DNA from: a virus
DNA length: 58,198 nt
Virus record (IMG/VR): IMGVR_UViG_3300020215_000057
Coordinates: 1-58,198 of that record
Strand: one strand, 5' to 3'
Within the stretch, counting starts at the first letter, position 1. Each line of letters opens with the position of its first letter. Both the position numbers and the translations under genes were made by a program. Below, piece after piece: positions 1 through 6,586 of this stretch. A model generated the notes under the pieces. That model made no database searches. It was not told the origin of the DNA and saw only the letters and a program-made list of their open reading frames with translations.

Positions 1-90
1 TGGACCTTTATGCCCGGATCCTCAGGGCCAGGGGGGCTTTATCAATTCGTTGGCAAACGAACCCGCGTAACAGTGGAAGAAATTTTATGA
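1..90 (+). CDS. C-terminal fragment of cluster gene (paralog of 39685-40017)
   Basis: Reading frame 1 is open from the window edge to a TGA at 88-90. The last 26 residues are identical to the C-terminus of the 110-aa protein at 39685-40017. The gene is cut only by the window edge. It overlaps the next gene by the ATGA arrangement, as its paralog does. Function unknown. Confidence 0.8.
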   Translation, partial: WTFMPGSSGPGGLYQFVGKRTRVTVEEIL

Positions 91-121
91 CCGACCTAGA
101 AGATCTATTGAAATCGGCGAG
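8..121. repeat. near-identical direct repeat with 39935-40048
   Basis: This 114-bp stretch matches 39935-40048 with one mismatch (T at 104, G at 40031). It spans the gene junction between the fragment at 1-90 and the gene at 87-359. Outside the stretch the two copies diverge quickly, although the proteins remain clearly related. It marks the start of the two duplicated accessory clusters. Confidence 0.9.
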
Positions 122-359
122 TCCAGAGAAGAAGAGAGAGGTCGTTGATCTTTTGCTTGAGCAATTTACTTTTTGGAATGACCAAAACACTCAGTTGGTG
201 ACCAGCGGAATAGATATGGCGATACTTTACACTTTGCGCGCTCGCGACAATGAGCTCGAAACATACCACGAGCTTAAGGGCACCGTGGGGGATTCGGGCG
301 AACAATTGGCCGATATGAATCATGAGATTCGGAAAATATTGGAGACGTCCGATGAGTGA
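87..359 (+). CDS. small acidic cluster protein, paralog of 40014-40286
   Basis: A 90-aa hydrophilic protein with no domain I recognise. It is closely similar throughout to the 90-aa product at 40014-40286, and the last 39 residues (from RARDNELETYHELKGTVGDS onward) differ at only two positions. The ATG overlaps the upstream stop and the gene overlaps the next one by 8 bp, so it belongs to a tightly packed operon. Conservation of both copies as protein argues that it is a real gene. Confidence 0.75.
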   Translation: MTDLEDLLKSASPEKKREVVDLLLEQFTFWNDQNTQLVTSGIDMAILYTLRARDNELETYHELKGTVGDSGEQLADMNHEIRKILETSDE

Positions 360-555
360 ACACGACATTGCTGTTTTAGTGGATGAGATTAATCGCCTTC
401 GGACTCGCATTTGCGAACTTGAAGATGAAATTAAAAACTCAAACAAATTCGCGCAAGACCAAGAGGATAAAATCGCAGAGCTTCTTGGCGTGATTCAAGA
501 CAATAACATTGAGATTAGCCATCTCAAAACTATCATTATGGAGAAACAAAAATGA
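352..555 (+). CDS. small coiled-coil cluster protein
   Basis: A 67-aa protein, heptad-rich and charged, probably one long coiled coil. The start MSEHDIAVLVDE is chosen because it lies just inside the preceding gene and the same start is conserved in the paralog at 40279. Only the first 25 or so residues match that paralog. The rest of the paralog matches a different gene (653-1180). Function unknown. Confidence 0.7.
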   Translation: MSEHDIAVLVDEINRLRTRICELEDEIKNSNKFAQDQEDKIAELLGVIQDNNIEISHLKTIIMEKQK

Positions 556-656
556 GCGAGCCTAAGTGGAAAAAGCAAATTGATAGACAGGACTTATTAG
601 ATAACTTGGCGGGAGTTTTCTTTTTCACGATCTTAACTTTGGCGGTGATAGCATGA
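552..656 (+). CDS. 34-aa single-TM peptide
   Basis: The ATG overlaps the upstream TGA, and the stop overlaps the next ATG. The N-terminal half is charged; residues 19-34 (GVFFFTILTLAVIA) form a short hydrophobic segment. It sits exactly between two real genes with 4-bp overlaps on both sides, which supports translation. It has no counterpart in cluster 2. It may be a small membrane peptide; function unknown. Confidence 0.5.
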   Translation: MSEPKWKKQIDRQDLLDNLAGVFFFTILTLAVIA

Positions 657-1180
657 CCAAAGAGCTTGAGGAGAAGTGTGAAGCGTTGGCCGCTGAATCG
701 GGTTATGACGATCACCATTCAACCTATCATGGCGAGACAATTCGTGAAAAGGCAGCGTTCCAAGCAGGCTTCCGCGCCGCAGTCGAGACTTTGGCGGGGA
801 TGGCGCCGGGTGAGTTTGATGAGCAGGCTCTAAATGCTTTTATCGGTGATAAGATCACGACAACTGGCGAAGTTCCAACATATGCGGAAGTCGAAAGGTT
901 TTTACACGCAAAATACTCCGCCGCTCTCGGCGCTAGGGACGAACGCATTCGGGAGCTTGAAACCAAGGGCCTACAAGCAGCAGGCTGGGGTTTCGACAAG
1001 GGCATCCAACTTCACGATGCCGAAAGCAAACTCCGCGAGCAATCGGCTCTATTGCGCGAAGCAATCTCGATGATTGAAAAATACCGCATGGGTTTCGCGC
1101 CAGAATACGAGATGTCGATCGCCTTTACAGAGCACGCTACAGCAGCCCTCGGGCCGCAGGCGAAAGAGACGGGGGAGTGA
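653..1180 (+). CDS. hypothetical cluster protein with conserved C-terminal block
   Basis: A 175-aa hydrophilic protein. Residues 1-100 have no match elsewhere in the window. The C-terminal 45 residues (REQSALLREAISMIEKYRMG and onward to TAALG) are nearly identical to the C-terminus of the protein at 40279-40527. It is translationally coupled at both ends. No known domain recognised. Confidence 0.7.
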   Translation: MTKELEEKCEALAAESGYDDHHSTYHGETIREKAAFQAGFRAAVETLAGMAPGEFDEQALNAFIGDKITTTGEVPTYAEVERFLHAKYSAALGARDERIRELETKGLQAAGWGFDKGIQLHDAESKLREQSALLREAISMIEKYRMGFAPEYEMSIAFTEHATAALGPQAKETGE

Positions 1181-1386
1181 TGGCTCTCGTAAAAGCTAAA
1201 CGGATATCGTGTGCGTGTTGCGGAATGGTAGTCGGACAAATTTACGAAGGTGTTTTAGGTGACGGCGGAATATATTTCAATCCGCTAGTTTTCGGCGAGT
1301 ATCAAGGCGATCACATTGTCGATGGCTTTTTCGAGATACTTAAACCAACCCCGCCCTCAGGCGATAGGGGGGATTCTGATGAATAA
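1180..1386 (+). CDS. small zinc-knuckle-like cluster protein
   Basis: A 68-aa protein starting MALVKAKR. The GGGGGAG just upstream is a good ribosome binding site for the ATG at 1180, better placed than for the in-frame GTG at 1177. An early CACC motif could bind metal, but there is no second Cys pair, so zinc binding is uncertain. It overlaps the next gene by 8 bp. Confidence 0.6.
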   Translation: MALVKAKRISCACCGMVVGQIYEGVLGDGGIYFNPLVFGEYQGDHIVDGFFEILKPTPPSGDRGDSDE

Positions 1387-2071
1387 ATATATCAAATGCC
1401 ACGCGTGCGGCTCTACGGAAGACGACTGCGGATGCCCTCCAAAGTATAACAGCCATGGGTATGATCTAAATAAGTTCGTGAAGTTTGAACAACCCCCCGC
1501 GCCGCCTATTCAAGCTGTCGCCGTTGATATGGACGAAATTTCTGCCGAGATATTTCGGCAAACATATGATGAGCCGCCGACCGGCCAGGGTGATATTAAT
1601 GATGCAATTCGTGAAGGCGCCAAGCTGTACGACAAACATTTCGGGATGGACATGGCGATCCCAGGCACAGATCGAACTGTCAAAATGATTTCCAAAGAAT
1701 ACGCCGACCGCCTTGAGGCCGAGCTTAAACTCGCGAATGAAGCGATGTTCGCCCAGGCGGACAGGGCGCGAAAAGGCGAGGCCCGCGTGAAGGAACTAGA
1801 GCAGCAATTGGCGTTTGCCGCTGGCGGAGGATATAACGAGATACCAATACTCAAAGACAAAATCGCCGCGCTTGAAGCTGAAAACGCAAAAGTGCGTGAG
1901 GAAATATACCGTAAAGACAAATGGGTTAATAAGGAAATAGAACGCCTGCGCTCGGCGCTAACGAAGATCGCGAACTCCACTAAGTGGGGCGAAGACACCG
2001 CCATTAAACGCGAAATAACAAGCTTGCAGGCAATTGCCAAAGATGCCCTCGGGCGCGCAACGGAGGAGTGA
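1379..2071 (+). CDS. zinc-knuckle plus coiled-coil cluster protein
   Basis: A 230-aa protein. The N-terminus has a CHACGSTEDDCGC cluster, likely a small zinc knuckle, followed by a Pro-rich linker (QPPAPP), a middle acidic section and a long coiled coil from about residue 110 to the end, closing with ALGRATEE. The 162-aa protein at 40756-41244 shares the linker, the EPPTGQ motif, the coiled-coil blocks and the same last residues, but has a different Cys-rich N-terminus. The start at 1379 follows the upstream gene directly. Function unknown. Confidence 0.7.
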   Translation: MNKYIKCHACGSTEDDCGCPPKYNSHGYDLNKFVKFEQPPAPPIQAVAVDMDEISAEIFRQTYDEPPTGQGDINDAIREGAKLYDKHFGMDMAIPGTDRTVKMISKEYADRLEAELKLANEAMFAQADRARKGEARVKELEQQLAFAAGGGYNEIPILKDKIAALEAENAKVREEIYRKDKWVNKEIERLRSALTKIANSTKWGEDTAIKREITSLQAIAKDALGRATEE

Positions 2072-2326
2072 ATGGAAATTAAATGCCAGGCGAAAGAAAA
2101 GCACGGTAAGAGCGGGTGTCGGCATTGCGGCGGTTACGGCCACATTGTACACGAAGCAAAATGCCAAAACTGTCAGCGCCCTTATTGGACAAAACCCGGT
2201 AGTTTTACTACATACGACGGCAAGATATTTCGCTCGTTTGACGGCCTTTTAATTAGGGTACATTTTGATAGGCCGTGGACGTGTGAAAAGTGTGAGCCCA
2301 TTAGCGAGAAGGATTTTATTTTATGA
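2072..2326 (+). CDS. small zinc-ribbon cluster protein
   Basis: An 84-aa protein with three Cys pairs: CRHC near residue 16, CQNC near residue 31 and CEKC near residue 74. The first two pairs could form one treble-clef or ribbon site, as in DnaJ-like or rubredoxin-like knuckles. It starts one base after the preceding stop and overlaps the next ATG. No named family recognised. Confidence 0.65.
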   Translation: MEIKCQAKEKHGKSGCRHCGGYGHIVHEAKCQNCQRPYWTKPGSFTTYDGKIFRSFDGLLIRVHFDRPWTCEKCEPISEKDFIL

Positions 2327-2481
2327 GCAACTCACAATTTCAAGGGGTGGCGAACCACATACAAAAAACCCGCGAAGAATTAGAGGCGCAAATTAAAGCG
2401 CTAAACGAAAAGATTGAAGCACTTGAAAAACGCTTTAATAATTTCATTAATGCCGAGAAAATAAGGAGGGCCAGAACATGA
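2323..2481 (+). CDS. 52-aa coiled-coil peptide
   Basis: An ATG overlapping the upstream TGA opens a 52-codon frame whose central part (about residues 17-38) is a regular leucine/alanine heptad coiled coil. The stop overlaps the ATG of the next gene. A GGAGG lies at 2464-2468, just before that next start. Short but well framed by its neighbours; function unknown. Confidence 0.55.
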   Translation: MSNSQFQGVANHIQKTREELEAQIKALNEKIEALEKRFNNFINAEKIRRART

Positions 2482-2723
2482 CCCACCCTGAGCGCCCGGC
2501 GAGGGAGAGAAAGTGCAAACACAATCCATCCTGGCCGTACTGTAAAGATCCTCGATACTATTTTCGCTGTGAGTTTTGTGGCGTTGTCATGACGTATGGC
2601 TTGAAGGCCGAGCAATTTAGAGAACATATCGAATCAGCCGAGTGTTGGTGCGAGCCTGAATTAATTGGCGACCATGAAAGCGAAGGTGGCGCCAAACACT
2701 ATCTGCATAGGGAGATCCAATGA
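2478..2723 (+). CDS. Cys/His-rich cluster protein
   Basis: An 81-aa protein with the N-terminal tag MTHPERPARE, followed by C-x-H, C-rich and CEFC motifs and a later CWC, suggesting metal binding. The same tag opens the protein at 41474-41791 in cluster 2, where it is joined to a different body. It is preceded by a strong GGAGG. Function unknown. Confidence 0.65.
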   Translation: MTHPERPARERKCKHNPSWPYCKDPRYYFRCEFCGVVMTYGLKAEQFREHIESAECWCEPELIGDHESEGGAKHYLHREIQ

Positions 2724-3007
2724 GCGGAGCGAAAGAGTTTTGGTTTAATTTCAGGTTTGGCGACAAGGAGTCGGTGTCTCAAGAGGTAACTGTTTGGTGC
2801 ATGAAGAACGGTCAGCATGACTTTCACGCCATCGAACGCGAGCCCGTCATGCGCTTGCTTGAGGAAAGCTTAAGGGCGCTGGAGCGCTCTGGATGCATCT
2901 GCGCTGCGAGCATTGGACATCCATGCGCCACGTCTCACTCGCCAGACTGCAAGCGCAATAGCGCCACGGCGGCCAAACTCAAAGCGTTCTTGGAGGGCGG
3001 GAAATGA
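2720..3007 (+). CDS. hypothetical cluster protein
   Basis: A 95-aa protein. The middle contains EREPVMRLLEESLRALE, which matches the middle of the cluster 2 protein at 41474-41791 (YEPVMRLLEKALEVL). The C-terminal half is Cys-rich (CIC, C, C). It is the last coding gene of the overlapping run before the structured intergenic element. Confidence 0.65.
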   Translation: MSGAKEFWFNFRFGDKESVSQEVTVWCMKNGQHDFHAIEREPVMRLLEESLRALERSGCICAASIGHPCATSHSPDCKRNSATAAKLKAFLEGGK

Positions 3008-3029
3008 AAGTATAAATCAATAAAACTAG

Positions 3030-3181
3030 CGTCGCGCAGGGCCGGGTCGAGTGGGGCTTTGCAAAGCTTAGTTTAGTAAAGTGATGTTTCCCGTTTCGGG
3101 TTGGTATCGGTCGCGATTAAACTCGGCGCCTTGCAGGACGTAGCAAGCTCCGCTGGAGGCCAGCCCGAGCGGGGTTTTTAT
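3030..3181 (+). ncRNA. structured intergenic RNA element A with terminator
   Basis: No convincing frame lies between 3008 and 3237. The segment folds into several local hairpins: a near-palindrome AGCTTTGCAAAGC-type arm at about 3055-3068, CCCGTTTCGGG at 3090-3100, and CTTGC/GCAAG around 3130-3147. It ends in a 7-bp terminator stem at 3148-3174 followed by five T. The last 25 or so bases (CCAGCCCGAGCGGGGTTTTT) recur in element C at 42017-42276, which sits before the paralog of the next gene. Confidence 0.5.
3148..3179 (+). terminator. rho-independent terminator of accessory cluster 1
   Basis: CTCCGCT at 3148-3154 pairs with AGCGGGG at 3168-3174 (seven pairs, one T-G), followed by TTTTT. It closes the cluster 1 transcript. 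Confidence 0.6.
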
Positions 3182-3237
3182 ATAGAGGCGTATATAACTG
3201 CGCGAATATATGCGTTAGTATATAACGGGAGGTAAAC

Positions 3238-3339
3238 ATGGACACATGCTGGTTCTGCAAACGCCCATTGAATGAGTGCGAGTGCCCGAAGGTGGCCAAG
3301 ACGAATTATGCGAAATCTAACGCGCCCAATAAACGCTAA
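3238..3339 (+). CDS. 33-aa zinc-knuckle peptide, conserved in both clusters
   Basis: It starts MDTCWFCKRPLNECEC, with a CxxC and a CxC typical of a minimal metal knuckle. A GGGAGG ribosome binding site lies 6 bp upstream. The first 25 residues are identical to the peptide at 42337-42444, while the last few differ. That protein-level conservation, with several silent base changes, supports a real gene despite the size. Confidence 0.7.
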   Translation: MDTCWFCKRPLNECECPKVAKTNYAKSNAPNKR

Positions 3340-3370
3340 CGGCGGGTCACGAACATGTTAGCATTTCCCG

Positions 3371-3523
3371 ATGGGGAAATATCTTAAGCGATTGTTAGAA
3401 AAGCTGTGCCCGCACGTTTGGCGTCGCGGGGAATGGATTTATCGAGGCCAGGGGATCTATGTTCGTTACGGCCGTTGCCCAATCTGCAAGTCATGGTGCA
3501 AAGATGCTAAACAAGATTATTAG
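3371..3523 (+). CDS. 50-aa basic Cys-containing peptide
   Basis: MGKYLKRLLEKLCPHVWRRG opens a 50-codon frame with a later CPICKSWC motif, a plausible metal knuckle. I see no strong ribosome binding site. It is too short for confident calling, but the residue make-up is protein-like and it fills an otherwise empty gap. Confidence 0.4.
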   Translation: MGKYLKRLLEKLCPHVWRRGEWIYRGQGIYVRYGRCPICKSWCKDAKQDY

Positions 3524-3562
3524 GCGCCTGTTTTACAGGTACAGGTTTTGGAGGGCGGGGCG

Positions 3563-3829
3563 ATGAGTATTTATCTGATTGAAAAAGCATGGTCCGATTC
3601 TATGGAAAATGAAGTTAACGCTGCTTTTGGGTATAAACCGCACGGCTATGTATTTAATGAGGCAGAGGCCCAGCAAATTTGTGAAACCTCGCCCTTTTGC
3701 ACCAAGGAAACCCATGGTTGGGCGGCACCCGAATGGCCACACTACGATGAAAATTTTAAAGTTGTAGGCGTCAAAAGAGAGCGGCTTTATAGATATTCAG
3801 TTATCCCGAAACTGTCGGCGCCAATCTAG
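3563..3829 (+). CDS. hypothetical 88-aa protein
   Basis: The start MSIYLIEKAW is preferred because GGAGGGCGGGG lies immediately upstream. The protein is compact, mixed alpha/beta in composition, with a GYVFNEAEAQQICE segment that resembles a small phage protein often found near terminase genes. No function assigned. It ends convergently before the minus-strand gene at 3852-4094. Confidence 0.6.
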   Translation: MSIYLIEKAWSDSMENEVNAAFGYKPHGYVFNEAEAQQICETSPFCTKETHGWAAPEWPHYDENFKVVGVKRERLYRYSVIPKLSAPI

Positions 3830-3851
3830 CTCGCGCCTTTTGGCACAGCCA

Positions 3852-4094
3852 CTAGCCCGCTTTATCACCCTTTTTAGGCTCGGCCTTTTCAATGGCTAAA
3901 AGAACTAACTCTTTGACCTTTTTACCAAACTTGCGCTTGGTACGTGACTGGGCTGCCATGTAGCGCTCCCACACGTCGGGGTCTACGAAGAACGTAATCC
4001 CCTTTCTTTCACGCCAAGACGGGCCGTCCGTGGCCTCGTCAAAATTAAAGTCGAAATCAAAATCTTCCATGTTTTTCGCGTCAACTCTATTCAT
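3852..4094 (-). CDS. ribbon-helix-helix-like small protein
   Basis: An 80-aa protein. The N-terminus is very acidic (EDFDFDFNFDEAT). From about residue 33 the pattern is a short strand (GITFFVDPDV) then two helices with basic residues (QSRTKRKFGKKVKELVLLAI), which fits a ribbon-helix-helix DNA-binding fold. It is divergent from the gene at 4197, so it may regulate the late operon or itself. An antitoxin is possible, but no toxin is adjacent. Confidence 0.5.
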   Translation of the reverse strand: MNRVDAKNMEDFDFDFNFDEATDGPSWRERKGITFFVDPDVWERYMAAQSRTKRKFGKKVKELVLLAIEKAEPKKGDKAG

Positions 4095-4196
4095 CTCTTT
4101 AAAGTCTAAATGTGAAGTTTTCTAAACACAAGGGCATTACAAACTAATAAAAATGTAAAAGTTCTGTAAACAGAAAACCCGTGTCAGCATTGATTT
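4095..4196. promoter_or_regulatory. divergent regulatory gap before the packaging operon
   Basis: AT-rich, between divergent genes. It contains TGTAAA at 4154-4159 and 4166-4171 (12 bp apart) and the inverted repeat TTCTGTAAACAGAA at 4162-4175. I could not fix a clear -35/-10 pair. Related TTTACA/TGTAAA inverted repeats occur at 8096-8110 and near 29708. Confidence 0.4.
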
Positions 4197-4403
4197 ATGG
4201 ACGACGCTAAAGGGGCTCCAAAGTTCTATGTTGACGAGATCAGGCGCGCCGAGCGAAGGGGCGAAAAGGGCATTACCGCCACGCTTTTTATCCCCGATGA
4301 CAATTACCTTGTGCAGGAAATGGCCGTAAAAGCCTTGGTTCGATCTCAGACCCAAGACATTGGCGAAAATGTGCCGGTCCTTAAAAAGGACGAGGGGACG
4401 TAA
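4197..4403 (+). CDS. small hypothetical protein, first of the late operon
   Basis: A 68-aa charged protein (MDDAKGAPKFYVDEIRRAER) with a possible central strand-helix region. It overlaps the next gene by one base (TAATG). It resembles no family I know. Its position suggests a small regulator or accessory packaging protein. Confidence 0.6.
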   Translation: MDDAKGAPKFYVDEIRRAERRGEKGITATLFIPDDNYLVQEMAVKALVRSQTQDIGENVPVLKKDEGT

Positions 4404-4714
4404 TGGGCCCACAGGCCGAGAGCCCAGAGGGCCGTATGTGGGGCGCTGTTATCATGACGGCCTTTCATGACGCGAAAGTGGTTATGGAAACGGCAAAGAT
4501 TGATATTGATCTTAGGGGTAAAGTTTCCCGCCAAACAAAGAGAGAGTTTCAGGTTTTGCACCGCGAGATTTCACACTCTCATTTTGCCGACATTTGCTCC
4601 TTCATGGGTGTCGCTCACGATAGGTTTTTAAAATCATTTTACAAGGAGATGGAAAAGGCTGGGCTAAAGCTTTCAGACTTTTATTCCATTATTCCGAAAG
4701 CGGGGGCGCTTTGA
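4403..4714 (+). CDS. hypothetical protein upstream of the methyltransferase
   Basis: A 103-aa mainly helical protein. There is one candidate helix-turn-helix-like region (residues 50-90), but I cannot name the family. It is coupled to both neighbours by overlaps. An internal ATG (MTAFHD) is an alternative start. Confidence 0.55.
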   Translation: MGPQAESPEGRMWGAVIMTAFHDAKVVMETAKIDIDLRGKVSRQTKREFQVLHREISHSHFADICSFMGVAHDRFLKSFYKEMEKAGLKLSDFYSIIPKAGAL

Positions 4715-5928
4715 GTTTAGAACATAATGATAAAATCGTGTGGGTTGACGTTAAAAAACTAAAGCCCAATCCAAACAACAGAAACAAGCACCCTGAGAGC
4801 CAAATCGACGAGATTGTAAAACAGATAAAATACCAGGGTTGGCGCCACGCAATTGTTGTAAGCAATCAATCAGGATTTATCGCCGCCGGCCACGGACGCT
4901 TGCTCGCGGCCCGCAAAATGGATCTTAAAAAAGTCCCGGTTGTTTATCAGGATTTCACCGACGCCGAGCAAGAGTATGCCTTTGGTGTGGCGGATAACGC
5001 TATTGCGGCGCGGGCAGAGCTTGATTTGCCGGCCATTAATTTTGATGTCGCTGATTTGGGGCCTGATTTTGATATTTCGCTTTTGGGGATTGAGGATTTC
5101 GTAGTTGAGCCCGCCGACAAATACGCGGACCAAGACGCAGACAGTGTGCCGGAAAATGTTAAAGCGGTCGCGAAACTCGGCGATATATATCAGCTTGGCC
5201 CGCATCGCTTGATGTGCGGGGACTCGACGGACCATGCGACGGTTGAGACGTTGATGGCGGGCGAGAAGGCGGATCTATACCTGACCGATTGCCCCTATGG
5301 GGTGAGCATGGAGGCTCGCGAGAAATCATCATCATCATGGGTGAACAAAGACCGCGTACATTCAAAAATTGAAAACGACGACAGGCCGCTTAGTGAAATG
5401 AAAATATTTTGGACCGAGGTCGCGAGCGCCGCAATCGCAAACTGCACCGACGAGGCCTCGTATTACTGGTTTGCGTGCCAAGGCGGGGATCAGATGATGA
5501 TGATGATGGCTCTCGGCGACGCGGGATGGGCTGTCAAGCACGAATTGATTTGGCTGAAAGATCAAATGTGTTTTGGACGCGCCGACTATCACTATAAACA
5601 CGAACCAATAATTTACGGATGGAAGCGAAAAGGAAAGCACAATTGGTTTTCGGACAGGAAGCAAACCTCAGTTTTAGAATTTGCTCGCCCAAAGAAGTCA
5701 GACCTCCATCCGACAATGAAGCCGGTTGAATTGCTTGAATATCTTCTCGGCAATTCGTCAAAGTCCGGCCACAAGGTTTTAGACACCTTCGGCGGCTCAG
5801 GCTCAACGCTGATCGCCTGCGAAAAAACAAACCGCAAATGCTTCATGATGGAACTAGATCCCCACTACGTTGATGTTATCATTGCGCGCTGGGAGAAGTT
5901 CACAGGGCAAAAGGCTAAAAAGCTGTGA
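4711..5928 (+). CDS. ParB-like domain fused to a DNA methyltransferase
   Basis: A 405-aa protein with a TTG start that overlaps the upstream stop. Residues 8-100 form a ParB/sulfiredoxin-like domain, including the GHGR motif at 60-63. Residues 160-400 are an amino-methyltransferase of the beta order: catalytic DCPY at 193-196 comes before the AdoMet-binding DTFGGSGST at 358-366, and HPTMKPVEL follows at 333. The DPPY proline is Cys here, which the family tolerates. Such fusions are common orphan phage methylases, probably protecting packaged DNA or altering host regulation. No cognate endonuclease is adjacent. Confidence 0.9.
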   Translation: MSLEHNDKIVWVDVKKLKPNPNNRNKHPESQIDEIVKQIKYQGWRHAIVVSNQSGFIAAGHGRLLAARKMDLKKVPVVYQDFTDAEQEYAFGVADNAIAARAELDLPAINFDVADLGPDFDISLLGIEDFVVEPADKYADQDADSVPENVKAVAKLGDIYQLGPHRLMCGDSTDHATVETLMAGEKADLYLTDCPYGVSMEAREKSSSSWVNKDRVHSKIENDDRPLSEMKIFWTEVASAAIANCTDEASYYWFACQGGDQMMMMMALGDAGWAVKHELIWLKDQMCFGRADYHYKHEPIIYGWKRKGKHNWFSDRKQTSVLEFARPKKSDLHPTMKPVELLEYLLGNSSKSGHKVLDTFGGSGSTLIACEKTNRKCFMMELDPHYVDVIIARWEKFTGQKAKKL

Positions 5929-6350
5929 AACCAAACCGAGGCAAACTCCGTCAACAAAAAGCAAAAGCCGCAGGCACGGTGCCGATCTTTGACGATGACA
6001 AGTTTAATGAGATGAAAAAGCTCATGCGGATGAGCCCGACTATTTACGATACGGCAGCGTTTTTCGAGTGCGCAAAAACCACAATAGAGGATGAAATTAA
6101 GCTTAGAACGGGCCTTACGTTTTCTGAGTTTCGGGATCAGTTTATGGTGCATACGCGCATGGGACTAAAGCGAAAGTGCATAGAAAAGGCCATGCAGGGC
6201 GATAACACGATGCTGATTTGGTGCACGAAAAACATTTGCGGCTGGGAGGAGAAACCTCAAGCCGTGGTTGAAATCAATAACACAAACGCCAGCGCCATTA
6301 TTCAAACGGATTTGAAGGAGCGCATTAAACAATTAAAGGGTGAGACATGA
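5925..6350 (+). CDS. terminase small subunit-like DNA-binding protein
   Basis: A 141-aa protein. Residues 36-70 (TIYDTAAFFECAKTTIEDEI) look like a helix-turn-helix of the type found in phage small terminases and related proteins. The stretch EKAMQGDNTMLIWCTKNICG is a hallmark of that family. It should recognise the packaging site and recruit the large subunit. It lies two genes upstream of the large terminase and overlaps the methylase gene by 4 bp. Confidence 0.75.
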   Translation: MKPNRGKLRQQKAKAAGTVPIFDDDKFNEMKKLMRMSPTIYDTAAFFECAKTTIEDEIKLRTGLTFSEFRDQFMVHTRMGLKRKCIEKAMQGDNTMLIWCTKNICGWEEKPQAVVEINNTNASAIIQTDLKERIKQLKGET

Positions 6351-6586
6351 CGCAAGAACAAATTGAAATGGTAGAGGCTTTTTTAAAGACGGCGAACCCT
6401 GAAATTGAAGTTTTGTCTATCAAAACGGAACGCAACACCGACCGTGGGCCTAAGGCCCCAAAGTTTCTCACTGAAATTGTAGTAAAAGATCCCGCCCATA
6501 AAAAACCGTATGTAGTTAAAAAGAACAGCCTCGCTGTTTTCAGAGCAATGAAACAAATCGCACGCAAGCCCCGCGCGGAAACATGA
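6347..6586 (+). CDS. small hypothetical protein between terminase genes
   Basis: A 79-aa basic protein, strand-rich in the second half (FLTEIVVKDPAHKKPYVVKK). It overlaps both neighbours by 4 bp. No family recognised. It may be a packaging accessory by position only. Confidence 0.6.
   Translation: MTQEQIEMVEAFLKTANPEIEVLSIKTERNTDRGPKAPKFLTEIVVKDPAHKKPYVVKKNSLAVFRAMKQIARKPRAET

Noticed and set aside
1510-2040. A 176-codon reverse frame over the coiled-coil gene
   Set aside because: It is a shadow of a heptad-rich gene (Ser/Ala/Ile-rich translation) and has no ribosome binding site.
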